Source: Rhodotorula mucilaginosa
Taxonomy: Eukaryota > Basidiomycota > Microbotryomycetes > Sporidiobolales > Sporidiobolaceae
Reading direction: 5' to 3'
DNA length: 64,000 nt
Assembly (NCBI GenBank): GCA_034406715.1
Contig: CP137864.1
Location: 310,001-374,000 of the forward strand
Part shown: positions 11,008 to 22,244 of the stretch, piece by piece
Position numbering within the stretch: position 1 is the stretch's first letter
Layout of the letters: each line of letters begins with the position of its first letter
Made by a program: the position numbers and the translations under genes
Notes under the pieces: model-generated
Database searches by the model: none
What the model saw: only the letters and a program-made list of their open reading frames with translations
What the model was told of the DNA's origin: nothing

Positions 11008-12424
11008 TTATTCCGAGTATTCGTTCTGGACCTCTTCAGGCTTTTCGATCTGTTTCCATCTGAGTCTTAGCGCAAGTCCGATTCTTCTCCGGCGTGAAGA
11101 GGGAGGGAAGGGGAACTCACGAATCGCTTGATGCGCTCGTACACGGTGAAGACGACGGCCTGACCGGGGGCGACACGCGCCACACGAGGCGTGATTCCCT
11201 TGTAGAATGCCGCGGGACCTTCTTCACGGAACATCTGGGCAGTGACGGTCGAGAACCGGGTCCACGCCGTCTCGCCCTTGAGAGCAGTCGCGCGCTGAAT
11301 ACGGGTCCTGGTGGGGATAGAGCAAGAGGGGCACATCAGTGACACGATCTCCCGGCCCGGGTTCTCGATCAAACAGCTCACTTGATCGTGTCGATGGGTG
11401 CGTTCGTGAACGGACCGACGGCACCCGAGATAAGACCAATCAAGGAGGTCTGGATAGCAGGCAGACCACCGTCCGGGTATTGGGGCTGGTAATATTGCAA
11501 AAGCCGCTTGAGTTCGGTGTAGGCGGTAAAGTTGGCGGCTGTCGACGACGACGACGATGCGAGCTTTCACCCGTCAGCTTTTTGACTGGTCCAACACCAA
11601 CCAGCTCCCGTAGAGCGAACTCACCCTGGTTGGTCGCTTGCCGGAGGGCCGTGAGGGCGACACCGCGGTACAATGTTGAAGGGCCTTCTTCGCGGAGGAT
11701 GAGCCAGAGTGCGTGCGCGGCGTTGCGGTACTTGGGCACGTCGAGCGGGTCCGTCATCGAGTGGACCTGGGCCTGCAACCGAATCTTGACGACCTCCATC
11801 GGGCACACGACGAGGACGGCTTCTGTTACACCTGCTCCGAGACCGGCTGCGGGAGGGAGAGAACAGGCGCCGGTTTTCAGCCTTCCGCACACTCACCGGA
11901 GAGAGCGGTCGAACCGGACAGAAGAGATGCACGTACCGAGGAAGATGCCAGACGAGGTCGTCTTTCCGGTCTCTTTGCTGGCGAGGAGGCCCTTGTACTG
12001 CTCGAACGAAGCGAACCGGATCGCCATTTTCGGCACGATGCCGGTGACGACGGCGCCGAGACCCTTGTAGAGACCGAGCGGACTCTCTTTCGAGACGATG
12101 TGTGCACCGGTGGCGATGAAACCGCGCGCTTTAGTCTGCAGAGGCGAGGAAGCGGTTTCAGCCGAGTTGCGTGACCGGGGCCGGGGTGGGGTGATGAGAG
12201 GGGACGTACACCTCCGCGCTTTCCACTCCGGCTGAGTTGCATTCGAACCTGCGCATTGTGACTGTCAGTCAGAGGCTGGATCGCGTGCAAAGGCCCGACG
12301 AACTGACCTTGATGGTGTCGAGCGGATGGCAGACGAGCGCCTCTGCGAGACCGGCACCACCTCCGGCGAGGAGGTGGACGCCGATCGGGGTCTTCTTCTG
12401 CTGGTTGGACGACTTGGCCGACAT
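11008..12424 (-). CDS. SFC1: Mitochondrial succinate/fumarate carrier
   Basis: Mitochondrial carrier of the inner membrane. By family it exchanges cytosolic succinate for fumarate and links the glyoxylate cycle to gluconeogenesis on acetate or lipid. Three carrier repeats each carry the signature: HPLDTIK, CPMEVVK and APIDTIK. Diagnostic stretches match yeast Sfc1: GLGAVVTGIVPKMAIRFASF, AGLGAGVTEAVLVVCP, ALRQATNQ, LISGAVGPFTNAPIDTIK and ITPRVARVAPGQAVVFTVYE. The start is MSAKSSNQQKKTPIGVHLLA at 12424. The 3' exon is uncertain. I prefer an acceptor giving FIEKPEEVQNEYSE and a stop at 11008. A nearer acceptor would give a shorter tail. About seven introns. Confidence 0.93.
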
Positions 12425-13126
12425 GGTGTGTGTGCAGCTCGTGGCGAGAGAAGGAGAAGAAGCAGCGGGTCGGAAACGAGATCAAGCCGCGGAACGACGA
12501 GGCGAGCCGAAGTGTGGAACAAAAAAGCGGGGCAGCTGCAGGCGACTGGCTGGCAAACGACCCGGAACTGATGTTGCTCTTGCTCGATGAACGCTAGAGT
12601 CCGGAGCTAGGAATGCTCTTTCGGATGCAAGGTCTCGAATGAGAGAAGAGAGTCAAATTGCAAAGGTAGCCGGACCTTGCAAACCGCGCGGGAAAAGTTG
12701 CGCGTGCTTTTCCGCGTCCCTCTCTGCAGACCTCCGGCTGGAACCGTCTTCCGGCAATTTCTCGCTGACAAATTCCCGCTGCGCAGACCGCGGCTTCCTC
12801 CTCAATTGCAACTAGCGACGTCCTCGCCGCTCGGTTCGCCATCTTGTTGCGGGCACAAGGGAGTAATCATTCTTCTGCCGCGAGCACCTCCACTCGTTCA
12901 TGGCTCTCTCTCTTGAACTCGAGAAGAGTCCATAGTTCATCCCCCGATGACCACCGGCGAGCTGAAGTTTCGAGTCGCGAGAATTGATCAGGAGTCAGGA
13001 GGAGGTAGATATGCAGCGGCAGAGCAGATGCATTGCATGTACAGATCGAGCGAGCGCCGAACCGAGTCGGAGGAAAGCTTCGCTTCGAGCGGGTCCGAAC
13101 CCGCCTAACAAGCACGCACCGTTCCC
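12425..13126. other. Intergenic, SFC1 upstream region
   Basis: About 700 bp between the SFC1 start and the pinin stop. Presumed SFC1 promoter. No recognisable gene or RNA. Confidence 0.5.
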
Positions 13127-14729
13127 TCAGTACTCGACCTCGTCGTCCGCCATCCTCTTCGCTGCCGCCGGTTCTTCTTTGCTCGCCTCTTCGTCGCGCC
13201 CGTCGACTTCCCGAGCGGATCGAGTGCTCCGCGCCGCTTCAGGTTCGTCTTTTGCTGCGGTGGTAGCGGTGGTGTTCGCGGAGCGACGTCCCTCCCGATC
13301 ACCGTCGTCCTCATCGTCCAGCTGCATCGCCTTCCCCCGTGGCGGCGAGCGCGAGTGCGAGCGCGACCTCGACCTCGATCTTGAGAGCGACCGCGGTCGG
13401 CGCGACTCGACGGGCGACCTCGACCGCGAGCGATCGCGCATCCGTTCGTCGTCCCCGCCGTCGCCACCGCCGACACTCGACCCCCTCCGACGCGAACTCC
13501 GAGGCGGCGGAGGACTCGCCCTGTCATCCTGTTTCGAGTCCCCCCTCCCCGCCCCGCCTGCCGCGCCCTCTTCCCGTTCGCGCCTCCTACGCTGCCGCTC
13601 TTCGCGCTCCTTGCGCTCCATCTCTTCCACCAAGTCCTGCTTCTTCCGCTTCAGCTTGTCCACCTCGGCGAGCTTGTCCTCCTTGATTTTCTCCCACTCG
13701 TCGCGGTCGCGCCGGACCGCTTTTTTCACGGCATCGATCTGATCGTCGATGCGGTCTTCTTGGGAGGGCAAGAGGCGGAACGGGAGGTAGTAGATCGGGC
13801 GGGGCGCGCGCGGGTCGGTCAAGTTCATGGCGTGCGGGAGGCGCGGCGCGAACGGGACCGAGACGGCGTCGGTCGTCGGAGGGGGAGGAGGCAGCGTGAA
13901 AGTCGTGCAGAGGAAGCCGGCGAGGTCGAGCTTGGCGTTGTGCCGTGTCCGGTACTACAGAGTGCCAGAGGGAGAGAGTGTCAGTGAGGTCAGAGTGCGG
14001 GCCGGGGAACCCGGGTCTGCGAAGAGGAGGAGGGCAAACTCACAATGGACTCTGCCGCCGTGATCTCGTCCTCGCGCCTGGCAATTTCGGCGCGGAGTTC
14101 GCGCATCTCCTTTTCGCGCTCGGCCTTTTCGATGGCCTCTTTGCGTTCGGCGTCGAGTTTTTCGCGGAGGCGTTCCTGGAGCTGGGCGCGCTTCTTGCCT
14201 GCGCCCGAGTCCTCGACCTGCTCGACTTGCTTCTTGGCGCGCTGGAGGGTCCCGAGCATCATGCCAAACATGCGGTTCCCGCGTTTGCGCTGGGCGGCCT
14301 TGTTCTCCTCGAGGACCTTGCGCTTCTTGTCGGCGCGCGCGCGTGCCTCTTCGCTGTCCTCCTCCTGTGCCTCTTGCAGAGTTCGGCGACTGTCGTCGTG
14401 ATCGGGTGCGGGGCGTTTTATGCTCATGCCGGCTGTTGCGGGATCCGACTGGGGGGCGTTGTTGTCATTGTCGGCTGCGACAGGCTGTGGTGGTGGTGGA
14501 GTGCCTGCGGGGGAAGGGTGCTCGTGTGCGGCTGCGCCCTTGACCTCGAGGGATGGTTCAGCGGACTGCGTGTCCATGGGTGTGTCTGCATCGGCGGCTG
14601 CTGCTGGAGGGGAGCGAGCGACGGGTGGAGGAGTCGAAGCCCTGCAAGAAGAGGAAGAGGAGGAGTCCGTCAGCAGGAGCGCATGAAGGCCTTGAGGTCC
14701 AGGCGGAGGGCGTACTCTGTCTCTGCCAT
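13127..14729 (-). CDS. PNN: Pinin/SDK/MemA-domain splicing protein
   Basis: Nuclear protein of the pinin family, associated with the exon-junction/ASAP complexes and splicing. Exon 1 is only 14 nt, encoding MAET plus two bases. A 67-nt intron with CTGAC near its acceptor leads to ASTPPPVARSPPAAA. The pinin core is RKRGNRMFGMMLGTLQRAKK, followed by a long charged coiled coil (KLDAERKEAIEKAEREKEM). After another intron come YRTRHNAKLDLAGFLCTTF and PRPIYYLPFRLLPSQEDRID, then a helix rich in Lys and Glu. The C-terminus is an Arg-Ser tail (RSRSRSPVESRRPRSLSRSR), as in human pinin. Transcribed divergently from SMD2 with 133 bp between start codons. Confidence 0.87.
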
Positions 14730-14862
14730 TGTTGGAATCGCCCCGCTAAGCCTGCTCGAGTCTTGCAGTCGAGTACAAGCTGAGCGAGAGAGAGCAGGCG
14801 AACGCGTGCCAGAACTCGTCGACTCTTCTCGATCCACCCGAGACCATAGCGATCACCCAAAG
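14730..14862. promoter_or_regulatory. Shared bidirectional promoter, pinin / SMD2
   Basis: Only 133 bp separate the two divergent start codons, so both 5' UTRs and core promoters must lie here. No certain TATA box. The sequence is mixed and moderately GC-rich. Confidence 0.6.
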
Positions 14863-15790
14863 ATGGAGTGAGTCCTGTAACTGACTCGGGCGAGGCACCA
14901 CCCAGCTGTACTGACCCGCCTGACGCACCCCGCTCCCCTCCCTGCTCGCTGCTCGCTCTCACCAACCTCGCACCCCGATGCAACCTAACGCGCAACAGAG
15001 ACGTCACTCTCGCAGTCACCAACAAGTCGGAAATGAGCGAGGCAGAGGTCCGCGCCCTCGAGGAGCACCAGATCAGCCAGGGGTCAGGACCCCCCCTCCT
15101 CTCACTCATTTCTCTCCCACGATCACTGACTGACTGACCACCCACCACACGCTACACAGCCCGCTGTCAGTGCTGCAGACGGCCGTTCGATCAGGGTCGC
15201 AGGTCCTCGTCGCCCTCCGCAACAACCGCAAGCTCCTCGGAAAGATAAAGGCCTTTGACCGGCATTCCAACATGGTCAGTCTCGCCTCCCTCCACCTCGC
15301 TCAATGCTCTCGGGCGAGAGCCATGGCCTAGCGCTGGCTCTCGCATACTATTGTTGCGTACCGGTGGGCTGTTGAGGCTGATCCACTTCCTCTCCCTGTC
15401 TGCAGGTGCTCGAGAACGTCAAGGAGATGTGGTCAGTCCTCCTCAGTCCTCCTCAATCCCGAATTCCCTCCGCTTTTCTGCTCTGACACCAAGCCTCGAC
15501 CACGCAGGACCGAGGCACCCAAGGGCAAGGGACGGAAGCCCGTCAACAAGGACCGCTTCGTCTCAAAGATGTGTGCGTTCCCCTCTCCTCCCTCGGCGCA
15601 CTCATGTCTTTCAGCAAAGATTCCCCGTCGGCTGATGACTCTGTGATGCATTCCGGTGGACCACGAACGCAGTCCTGCGAGGAGACTCGGTCGTGCTCGG
15701 TAAGACCTCCCTCTATCCTCTCTCGATGTGATCATCCCCCGACTGATTCGCTTTCCTTGCTGCCTCCCGACAGTCCTCAGGAATACGTAA
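14863..15790 (+). CDS. SMD2: Small nuclear ribonucleoprotein Sm D2
   Basis: Core Sm protein of spliceosomal snRNPs, part of the heptameric Sm ring. Spliced protein: [20 protein letters not shown] (Sm1), [20 protein letters not shown], then the charged linker [19 protein letters not shown], then [15 protein letters not shown] (Sm2). It closely follows human SmD2. Exon 1 appears to be just five bases, ATGGA at 14863-14867. A donor GTGAGT follows, and the acceptor ends CAACAG at 14998 with CCTAAC upstream. This gives [20 protein letters not shown]. The internal ATG at 15033 is an alternative start in the same frame. Six short introns. Confidence 0.93.
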
Positions 15791-16129
15791 CAAGACGGGA
15801 ATTCATGGGCACGGAGGAGGAGGAGGAGGAGGAGATTCAGATGGCTGGGGCCAGAGACGGGAGGTCGCTCGTTCAGAGAAAGAGGAGAGGGAGCGCGAGG
15901 ACCGGTTTTTTCGCATGCCCGGTCCCATAGTGGGCGTCCATACCCCAAGTTACCACCCTTTCTTTCCTATTGTACCAAGAAAATTGTCATGCCATTTCTC
16001 ACTCATGCACTCCTGCCATCACTGGAAAGCGGTCCGGGAAGAAAAGTGTGATGATGATACAACAACGGGGAGGGCAGACCCACTCTACGGCCACAAGGAA
16101 AGATGACAGCGCCGATGGAAATGTTGGAA
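15791..16129. other. Convergent 3' flanks of SMD2 and MAK21
   Basis: About 340 bp between two stop codons. Contains a short (GGA)n run near 15813-15833. No gene seen. Confidence 0.6.
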
Positions 16130-19100
16130 TCAAATGTCCTCGTCGTCGCTGCCGCCGAGGAGGTGGGCATAGTCGTCGGCCGAAGCAAACGTCGGCAAGT
16201 GCTTGAGCTTGCGCTTCTTGTTGTCCTTCTTCTCGCCCGCCGCCTCTTCCTCGTCAGACTCGTCGGCACCCAGCTCGATGTCTTCGTCCGAACCGAGCAC
16301 GTCGTCGTCGAGCTCGAGGAAGCCAGGGTCGTCGTCCTCGCCGACGTCCGAGTCGTCGAACGCAGACTTGAACGGCTGCTCCTCCTCCGCCTCTGCTTCC
16401 TCTTCCGACTCGGAGTAGTGGTACATCGCCACATCATCGTCGTCGTCATCCTCGTCCGCGTCGTCATCGCCAACCTCGATGTCCGAGTCGCCCTTGGCCT
16501 TTGGCATACTCTTCCTCATCGCCTTCCAGATCTCTTCCTCCATCTCGTCATCCGTCTCGGCTTCGTCCGCGTCCGCATCCACGTCGCCCGTCTCCTCGGC
16601 CATCGCCGCCGCAAAGTCGTCGTCGTCAAAGCCGCCGTCAATGTCGCCACCAGCTTCGACGATCGAGCCCGCGTCGCTCGCGTCGTCGTCGCCCTCGTCG
16701 TCCGAACCCCGACCGCCTCGTCGCGACTTGCGCTTCGTAGCAGCCGTCGCTTTGTCCCCGTCGAGTTCGGCCTTGGAGGTGAAAAACTTGTGGAAGAAGA
16801 GCTGGTCGGCAGCGACGTCGTGGACGTTCTTGCGCCGGAACTTGTCCGAGTTGACGGCGGCATCGGCGGCGGTCGAATGCGCGCCCTTGACGAGCACGAC
16901 GCGGTTCGACCGGTCCTGATTCGCGAGGCCGGGCTGCATCATGCTGGAACCGCGCGAGGCGGTCGACTTTTTCGCCTCGCGGTAGATGAACCGGTCCAGG
17001 AACGCCATCAGCGAGTACTGCTCAAGGTCGGACGTCGCCGAGATGGCGTCGCCCGAGAGGACGGCGTCTGCGTACTGCACGACAGTCGGGTGCCAGTGCG
17101 AGAGGAGGGGAACCTGTGTACGGATGACGCCGGTCAGTCATCAAGAACCGCAGAGAGTGATCCGACAACAGAAGCCAACGTACGAGCTCCCACAAGCAGC
17201 TATTCTCGGCGTGCGCATACTTCGGGTCACGCTTACGACCGTCGTAAGCGTCCATCGCGTGCGAGTCGCGGTCCTTCTCGGCGAGCTTGGCCTGGGCCTC
17301 CTTGACAGCCTCGAGCTTGACCTTTTCCGGCACCGAGATGAGGGTCCGAAGGCCCGGCACCGTCGCAAGGAGCTCTCCGACGACAAAGAGTCCGCCGAGG
17401 ACAAACGTCGTGTCCATGTTGCCGAGGAGCTGGATCAGGCGCTTGACGAACGCGGCGACCCGGTTGGCGTCCTTGTCCTGCTTGGTCGCGCGGAAGACGA
17501 GGTTGAGGTACAGCGCCTGCTTGGACGAGTGCGCGAGTCGCGAGTCGTGCATCGACGCGTAGAGCGCGCGGTAGAAGCGGTCGGCCATCTCCTGCTTGTT
17601 CGACGTGACCCGGAAGATGAGCAGCAGGGCCTGGATCGAGACGTTGAAGGTGCTCTGGTGCGTGATGCGGAACAAGGTGTCGAGACGTTGCTTGAAGGCG
17701 GCGTCGTCGAGCTTGGCGTACGGGAACGCGCGGTTGATACCGGTCAGGACGGCGGCCACGAGCTTGCTGTCGACGTCGTTGACGGCATCGTCATGCTCGA
17801 CGGCCTGCTTGCCGCCCTTGCCGCCCTTCTTGCCCTTCTTGCCCTCGTCGCGCGCGCGCTTTTTGCCCTTCGGAGCGGCCGGTGCAGCCATCGCCTCGTC
17901 GCCACTCGCCTTGCCATCCTCGTCAACGTCCGGCAATCGGCCGAGAACATCGCTAAAGACTTCAAAGTAGACATCCACCATCTTGGCTGCGACTTCGCCG
18001 TGCTCCTTCTTGAGCATGACCTGGTTCAAGGTGACGACGCCGTAGTAGCGCGCATTGTCACGAGCGTGGTCCTTTGCCGGAACCGACGACGACGCCGACT
18101 TCTTTGGGCCTTCTTCATCCCCGAATCGGACGTGCGAGGTCGACGCGGCCGGTGCAGACGCGACTACGGAAGCACGAGGCCGCAAGACGAGCGCAGCGAC
18201 TTCGCGGACAAGGATCGGGGTCATGCCGGGGTGGGTCTGCAGGACCTGAAGCAGGTGATGGGACGTCTTCGAAGCGATCGCACGGTTGGTGTCGCCCTGT
18301 CCAGAGTCGATGGCTGTCATTATGGGTACGCAAAAGCGCGGATCAGAGCTTGGGCAAAGGGTCACTCACGAGCTTGTTGACGAGCAAGCGCAAGATGTTG
18401 CTCTCCTGCTCCGGCTTGTCTCGTAGGAGGTTCGAAAGGTGCATGACCGCCTGCGTACGGGGATGAGGGAGCGGGTCGACCGACATTTGCTGCGGGCGGG
18501 AAAGAAATGAGGCCGGAGCGGATCAGCTTTCGCGACCTCGTGTGCAGGTAAGGGAGAGTAGCATACCTCGAGCGACTGCAAGATCTGGAAGAACCACCGC
18601 TTGAGCCAGTCCTCGAAGGTGAACAGGACGAGTGACCGTTCGACGTCCGCCTTGGTCATGCCTTCAAACACATCGACGGCGTGCTTGCCCTTCTTCTCGA
18701 GGACCTCATACGCAGCGGCGACCGTCGGCAGGAGCGGCTGGTCCGAGAAGTAGCGCAACTTGCGAGGCGGCGCGCCGCCGCCTTCGCCGCACCACCACCC
18801 GACCAGACTCCTCATGGCGCGGAGGGACTCGTCCCTGCTCTTTTTGCGGCAGAGGCCTGCCAGCTGGTCGAGGAACGAAGTCGTGTGTACGGGCGAAGAC
18901 GAGACGAGCAAGACGAGCGCCGAGATCCTGTCGGACGAGGTACCGGACGTGAGGATCTGTTGAATAAAGACTTGGTCGGATTTCGAGAGCCCGTTCGGGG
19001 GCGGGGCGGCGCCCGATTTCGATCCTTTCGGGTCGAGCGAAGTCGAATAGAGCTCGTTCTCGTTGGTGAGGAGGGTCTGTCCGCGCGCGTGCATGGTCGA

Positions 19101-19956
19101 AACGAGTTCTGGTTTCGGTCGCGCGGCGTTGGCGAGCGGAGAGACGGTCGGGACTGCGAACCAGTGCGGAGTCGGGTCGACGATCTGAGTGCGATCCGGG
19201 ACGAGGGATCAGACCGAGCAGTCCCTCGAGCGAAAAGCGTGAGATGCGGAACTGACCCAAGGACTCTTGACCATGTCGCCCAACTTTGCCTGCTTCTTCT
19301 CCTCCTTGTTGGCGCGCTGCAGCTCCTTCTCTTTCCGCTCTGCCTCCTTCTCGGCTTCCCGTTCTTGTCTTCTCCGCGCCTCGCGCTCGGCCTTGGATTC
19401 CTTTGCTGGCGCCGGAACCGGCACTGGCGCGGGCGCGGCCGTCTCCTCCTCCTTCTCCTCCTCGTCCTCTTCCACCTCATCGCTGCCCTGACCATCCTCG
19501 TCAATCTCGTCTTCCGAATCATCGGCAGGCTGTGTGGCTCCGGCAGCCTTGAAGTCGAGCCCCTTGACGAACGATTTCAGGTCTTTAAACAGTCCGGCCT
19601 GAGCAGAACAGCTGTCAGCTGCCACTGTGAATCGAGAGAAGGCAGTATGGGCACAAACGCACCGTGTCTGCACTCTTGTTGTGACTGCCCTCGGCCTCGT
19701 CGTCACCTTCGAGTTCGCTGTCGCTTCCGACTCCGGCGAGCAGTTCGAGGTCGGCGTCGTCCCCTCCCAGGGCCAGGATCTCTTGCCGGAGCGCCTCCTC
19801 CTCCTGTGATCTGGGTGCTGCTGCTCCCTTGGCCGTGGCTTTGCCCTTGTTGCCGTGCTTGCCGTTCTGGCTGCCCGACGATTTGGATGGCGAAGGAGCA
19901 GCTGCCTTTTTCGCAGCATCTGGTGCGATCGCCTTCAAGTACGGGTTGGGCGCCAT
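16130..19956 (-). CDS. MAK21: Ribosome biogenesis protein MAK21/NOC1 (CBF domain)
   Basis: Nucleolar 60S assembly factor that pairs with Noc2 and exports early pre-60S particles (family knowledge). Six exons. The N-terminus is MAPNPYLKAIAPDAAKK, then acidic and Lys-rich linkers. A HEAT-like region follows (LSKSDQVFIQQILTSGTSSD, TFEDWLKRWFFQILQSLE, VMHLSNLLRDKPEQE). The CBF/Mak21 domain is diagnostic: YYGVVTLNQVMLKKE, LVAAVLTGINRAFPYAK, FNVSIQALLLIFRV, and the hallmark YDGRKRDPKYAHAENSCLWE followed by LSHWHPTVVQYADAVLSG. The C-terminus is a long acidic tail with KKRKLKHLPTFASADDYAHL before the stop. Estimated about 1,100 residues. Divergent from URH1 with 550 bp between starts. Confidence 0.92.
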
Positions 19957-20505
19957 AGTCGAACAGGACTGCGCACGATCAGCCTGGGTAATGTTCTACC
20001 CTGTGCTTGTAGCAGCTGCTTCTTCGGCTTTCCCCGCCAGCTCGAGCTCACGGCGCGTTGACGCGGAAGCAAATGCGACGTTGAAGCTTCATCAGCGCAA
20101 AGCGGCGGTGCAGGCGTGCCGACCTAGCTTGCTCACCGCAGAGCTGACAGGTAGCGATACCAGACAATGAGAATCATCATCAGGATACATCTCCAAAGTT
20201 TTGCTCGTCCGCTGCTGCAGTACCGAGACCCGGTCGTGGAATGCCATGACGACAATCTCGCCCGCCTTTGCTCGCTCGAGAGCCAGCGTCGGGAGCGCCA
20301 GAGATGGGAGAGCTGCGATTCACTAGCGAGGTCTACAGTACGCCCAATCGCGTAGACGCGCCTTCCCGAGCGGATGATGGCGGCCACACGGCTCCTTGCT
20401 CGGCACCGCCTCGTCTGGCCCTCGTCGCGGCTGATCCGCTCCTCTCGTCCGCTCGACGTCCTCACTGCGCAGCGCTGTACGAAAGCGGTTGGATCGACAC
20501 GGAGC
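19957..20505. promoter_or_regulatory. Divergent promoter region, MAK21 / nucleoside hydrolase
   Basis: 549 bp between two divergent start codons. No convincing gene, and no motif I can name. Confidence 0.4.
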
Positions 20506-22183
20506 ATGACGATGAGTAACAAGATCCCGATCTGGCTCGACTGCGACCCGTGAGCCACCTGCTGCACCTCGCCCGCTAGCCCTCGAGATGATCCGTTCGC
20601 TGATACAACTCCTCGATAACACGTCCCCAACAGCGGCCATGACGATGCAGTCGCGATCTTGATGGCGCTTCACTTGCCGCAGATCCAGCTGCTCGGTATC
20701 TCTGCCGTCCACGGCAACGCCTCGCTGTACAACACCGTCCGTGAGTTGGACGCTTCACTCCTCTGTCGGCCGATAGAATGCAACAGACTCTGTAGCCCTG
20801 CGCTGACCTACAATTCGCATACGGAAATGTTCTGCAGGAAATGCCGTCAGGTGTCTGCTCGCGTTCGGATCAAAGGAGCAGATTGAGCGGATCCCCGTCT
20901 ACGCAGGCGCGGCCGAGCCGCTCATTCGCATCAGCAGGGTTGACAATGGTGCGTCGTCGTCTACCTTTTCACTCCTCGACGACGACGACGAGCACTGAGA
21001 GCTGATTCCCACACATCCTCCCCCTGGTCTCTCCCGCTCACCGCCCGCCCGCCGCCCGCCCCCTCGCCGCCTCCGCGCAGAGATCCACGGCGAAGACGGC
21101 CTCGGCGGCGTTGAAGGTCTTCCGGCATCGGACGACCCGCGCGTACTCGCCAAACTCGACGAGACGAAAGGGCAGAACGCCGTCCTCGCCATCGCCGCAG
21201 CGGCCCGGTCCCTTCCCGCCGATCAGAAACTCACCCTCGTCGCGACCGGCTCGTTCACGAACGCCGCCTTGTTCGTGAGCATGTTCCCCGAGTTGGTCAA
21301 GACCAAGTTGGATCAGGTGGTCGTCATGGGAGGAGCGGAAGGACGCGGGAACCGGTCACCGACAGGCAAGTTTGTTTCCGGTGACTATTTCGGGCTGAGT
21401 GTTTTCCCTCGGCTGACCTCAGGCTCTTAGCCGAGTACAATATTTTGACCGACCCGCATGCCGCAAGCATCTTGCTCAATGCCGAAATCCCGGTCGTGAT
21501 GGCGGCAAGTTACCGTCTTCGCCCGTGCTTTGCTCAAAAGATGGCTTCCTCGCTGATACCGTTCCACATCGCCTGCAGCCACTGAACATCACCCACACTG
21601 CCATCTTCCGCTCACACGACAACGAGACTCTGCTTCGCGCGGGCACACCCAACCCCGACAAGCTGGTCAACGAAACGCCTGCGACCGCCTCCTCCGCTTC
21701 CTCCCCTTTGAAAGCCCACACCCCGCTGCGGCACACTCTTCACACCCTCCTCAACTTCTTTGCCGCGACGTACAAGCACGTCTTCTCCTTCAACGAAGGC
21801 CCTCCCGTGCACGATGCGCTCTGCATTGCCTATCTCGCTCGACCAGATATCTTCCACGCCAAGCGATACCGCGTTGACGTCGAGCTCGAAGGCGCCTACA
21901 CGCAGGGAACCACCGTCGTCGACCTCTACGACTACAGAAAGGACGAGCTTAAAGACTTCATCGCGGACCCGGAGAGCCGAAGAAGTTGGGGCAAGTTTGG
22001 TAAAAACGCTCTGCTCCTCGAGGAACTCGACGTGAGTCCTGCGTCGGTCGCTCCATCTCTTTGGTCACTTCCGGAGCACGCTAACGGAGGTTCGTTCTAC
22101 AGGTCGTCGAGTTCTGGAAACTCTTCCAAGAGTGCGTCGACCGTGCGGACAAGGTCTCGATGCTGAACAAAGCGGAGACGTAG
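20506..22183 (+). CDS. URH1: Inosine-uridine-preferring nucleoside hydrolase
   Basis: Cleaves the N-glycosidic bond of ribonucleosides for pyrimidine/purine salvage. The Ca-binding signature IWLDCDPGHDDAVAI is split by the first intron. Then come GISAVHGNASLYNTVRNAVR, IPVYAGAAEPLIR, IHGEDGLGG, LTLVATGSFTNAALFV, VVMGGAEGRGNRSPTAEYN, ILTDPHAASILLNAE, PLNITHTA, and GPPVHDALCIAYLARPDIF with the catalytic His-Asp. The C-terminus reads LDVVEFWKLFQECVDRADKV. Two introns appear to use GC donors (21366-21430 and 21505-21578). This is supported because the conserved residues join only that way. A second in-frame ATG lies at 20512. Its stop lies 61 bp from the convergent formin stop. Confidence 0.92.
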
Positions 22184-22244
22184 TCCTCGGAAAGGACCAT
22201 GATTCTGCAATCCCTCCTACATGGCTTCAAGAGACTACGCCAAA

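Noticed and set aside
16103-18380. Plus-strand frames of 400 and 464 codons opposite MAK21
   Set aside because: Low-complexity translations (Val/Leu/Arg-rich) caused by GC3 bias opposite a clear CBF-domain gene.
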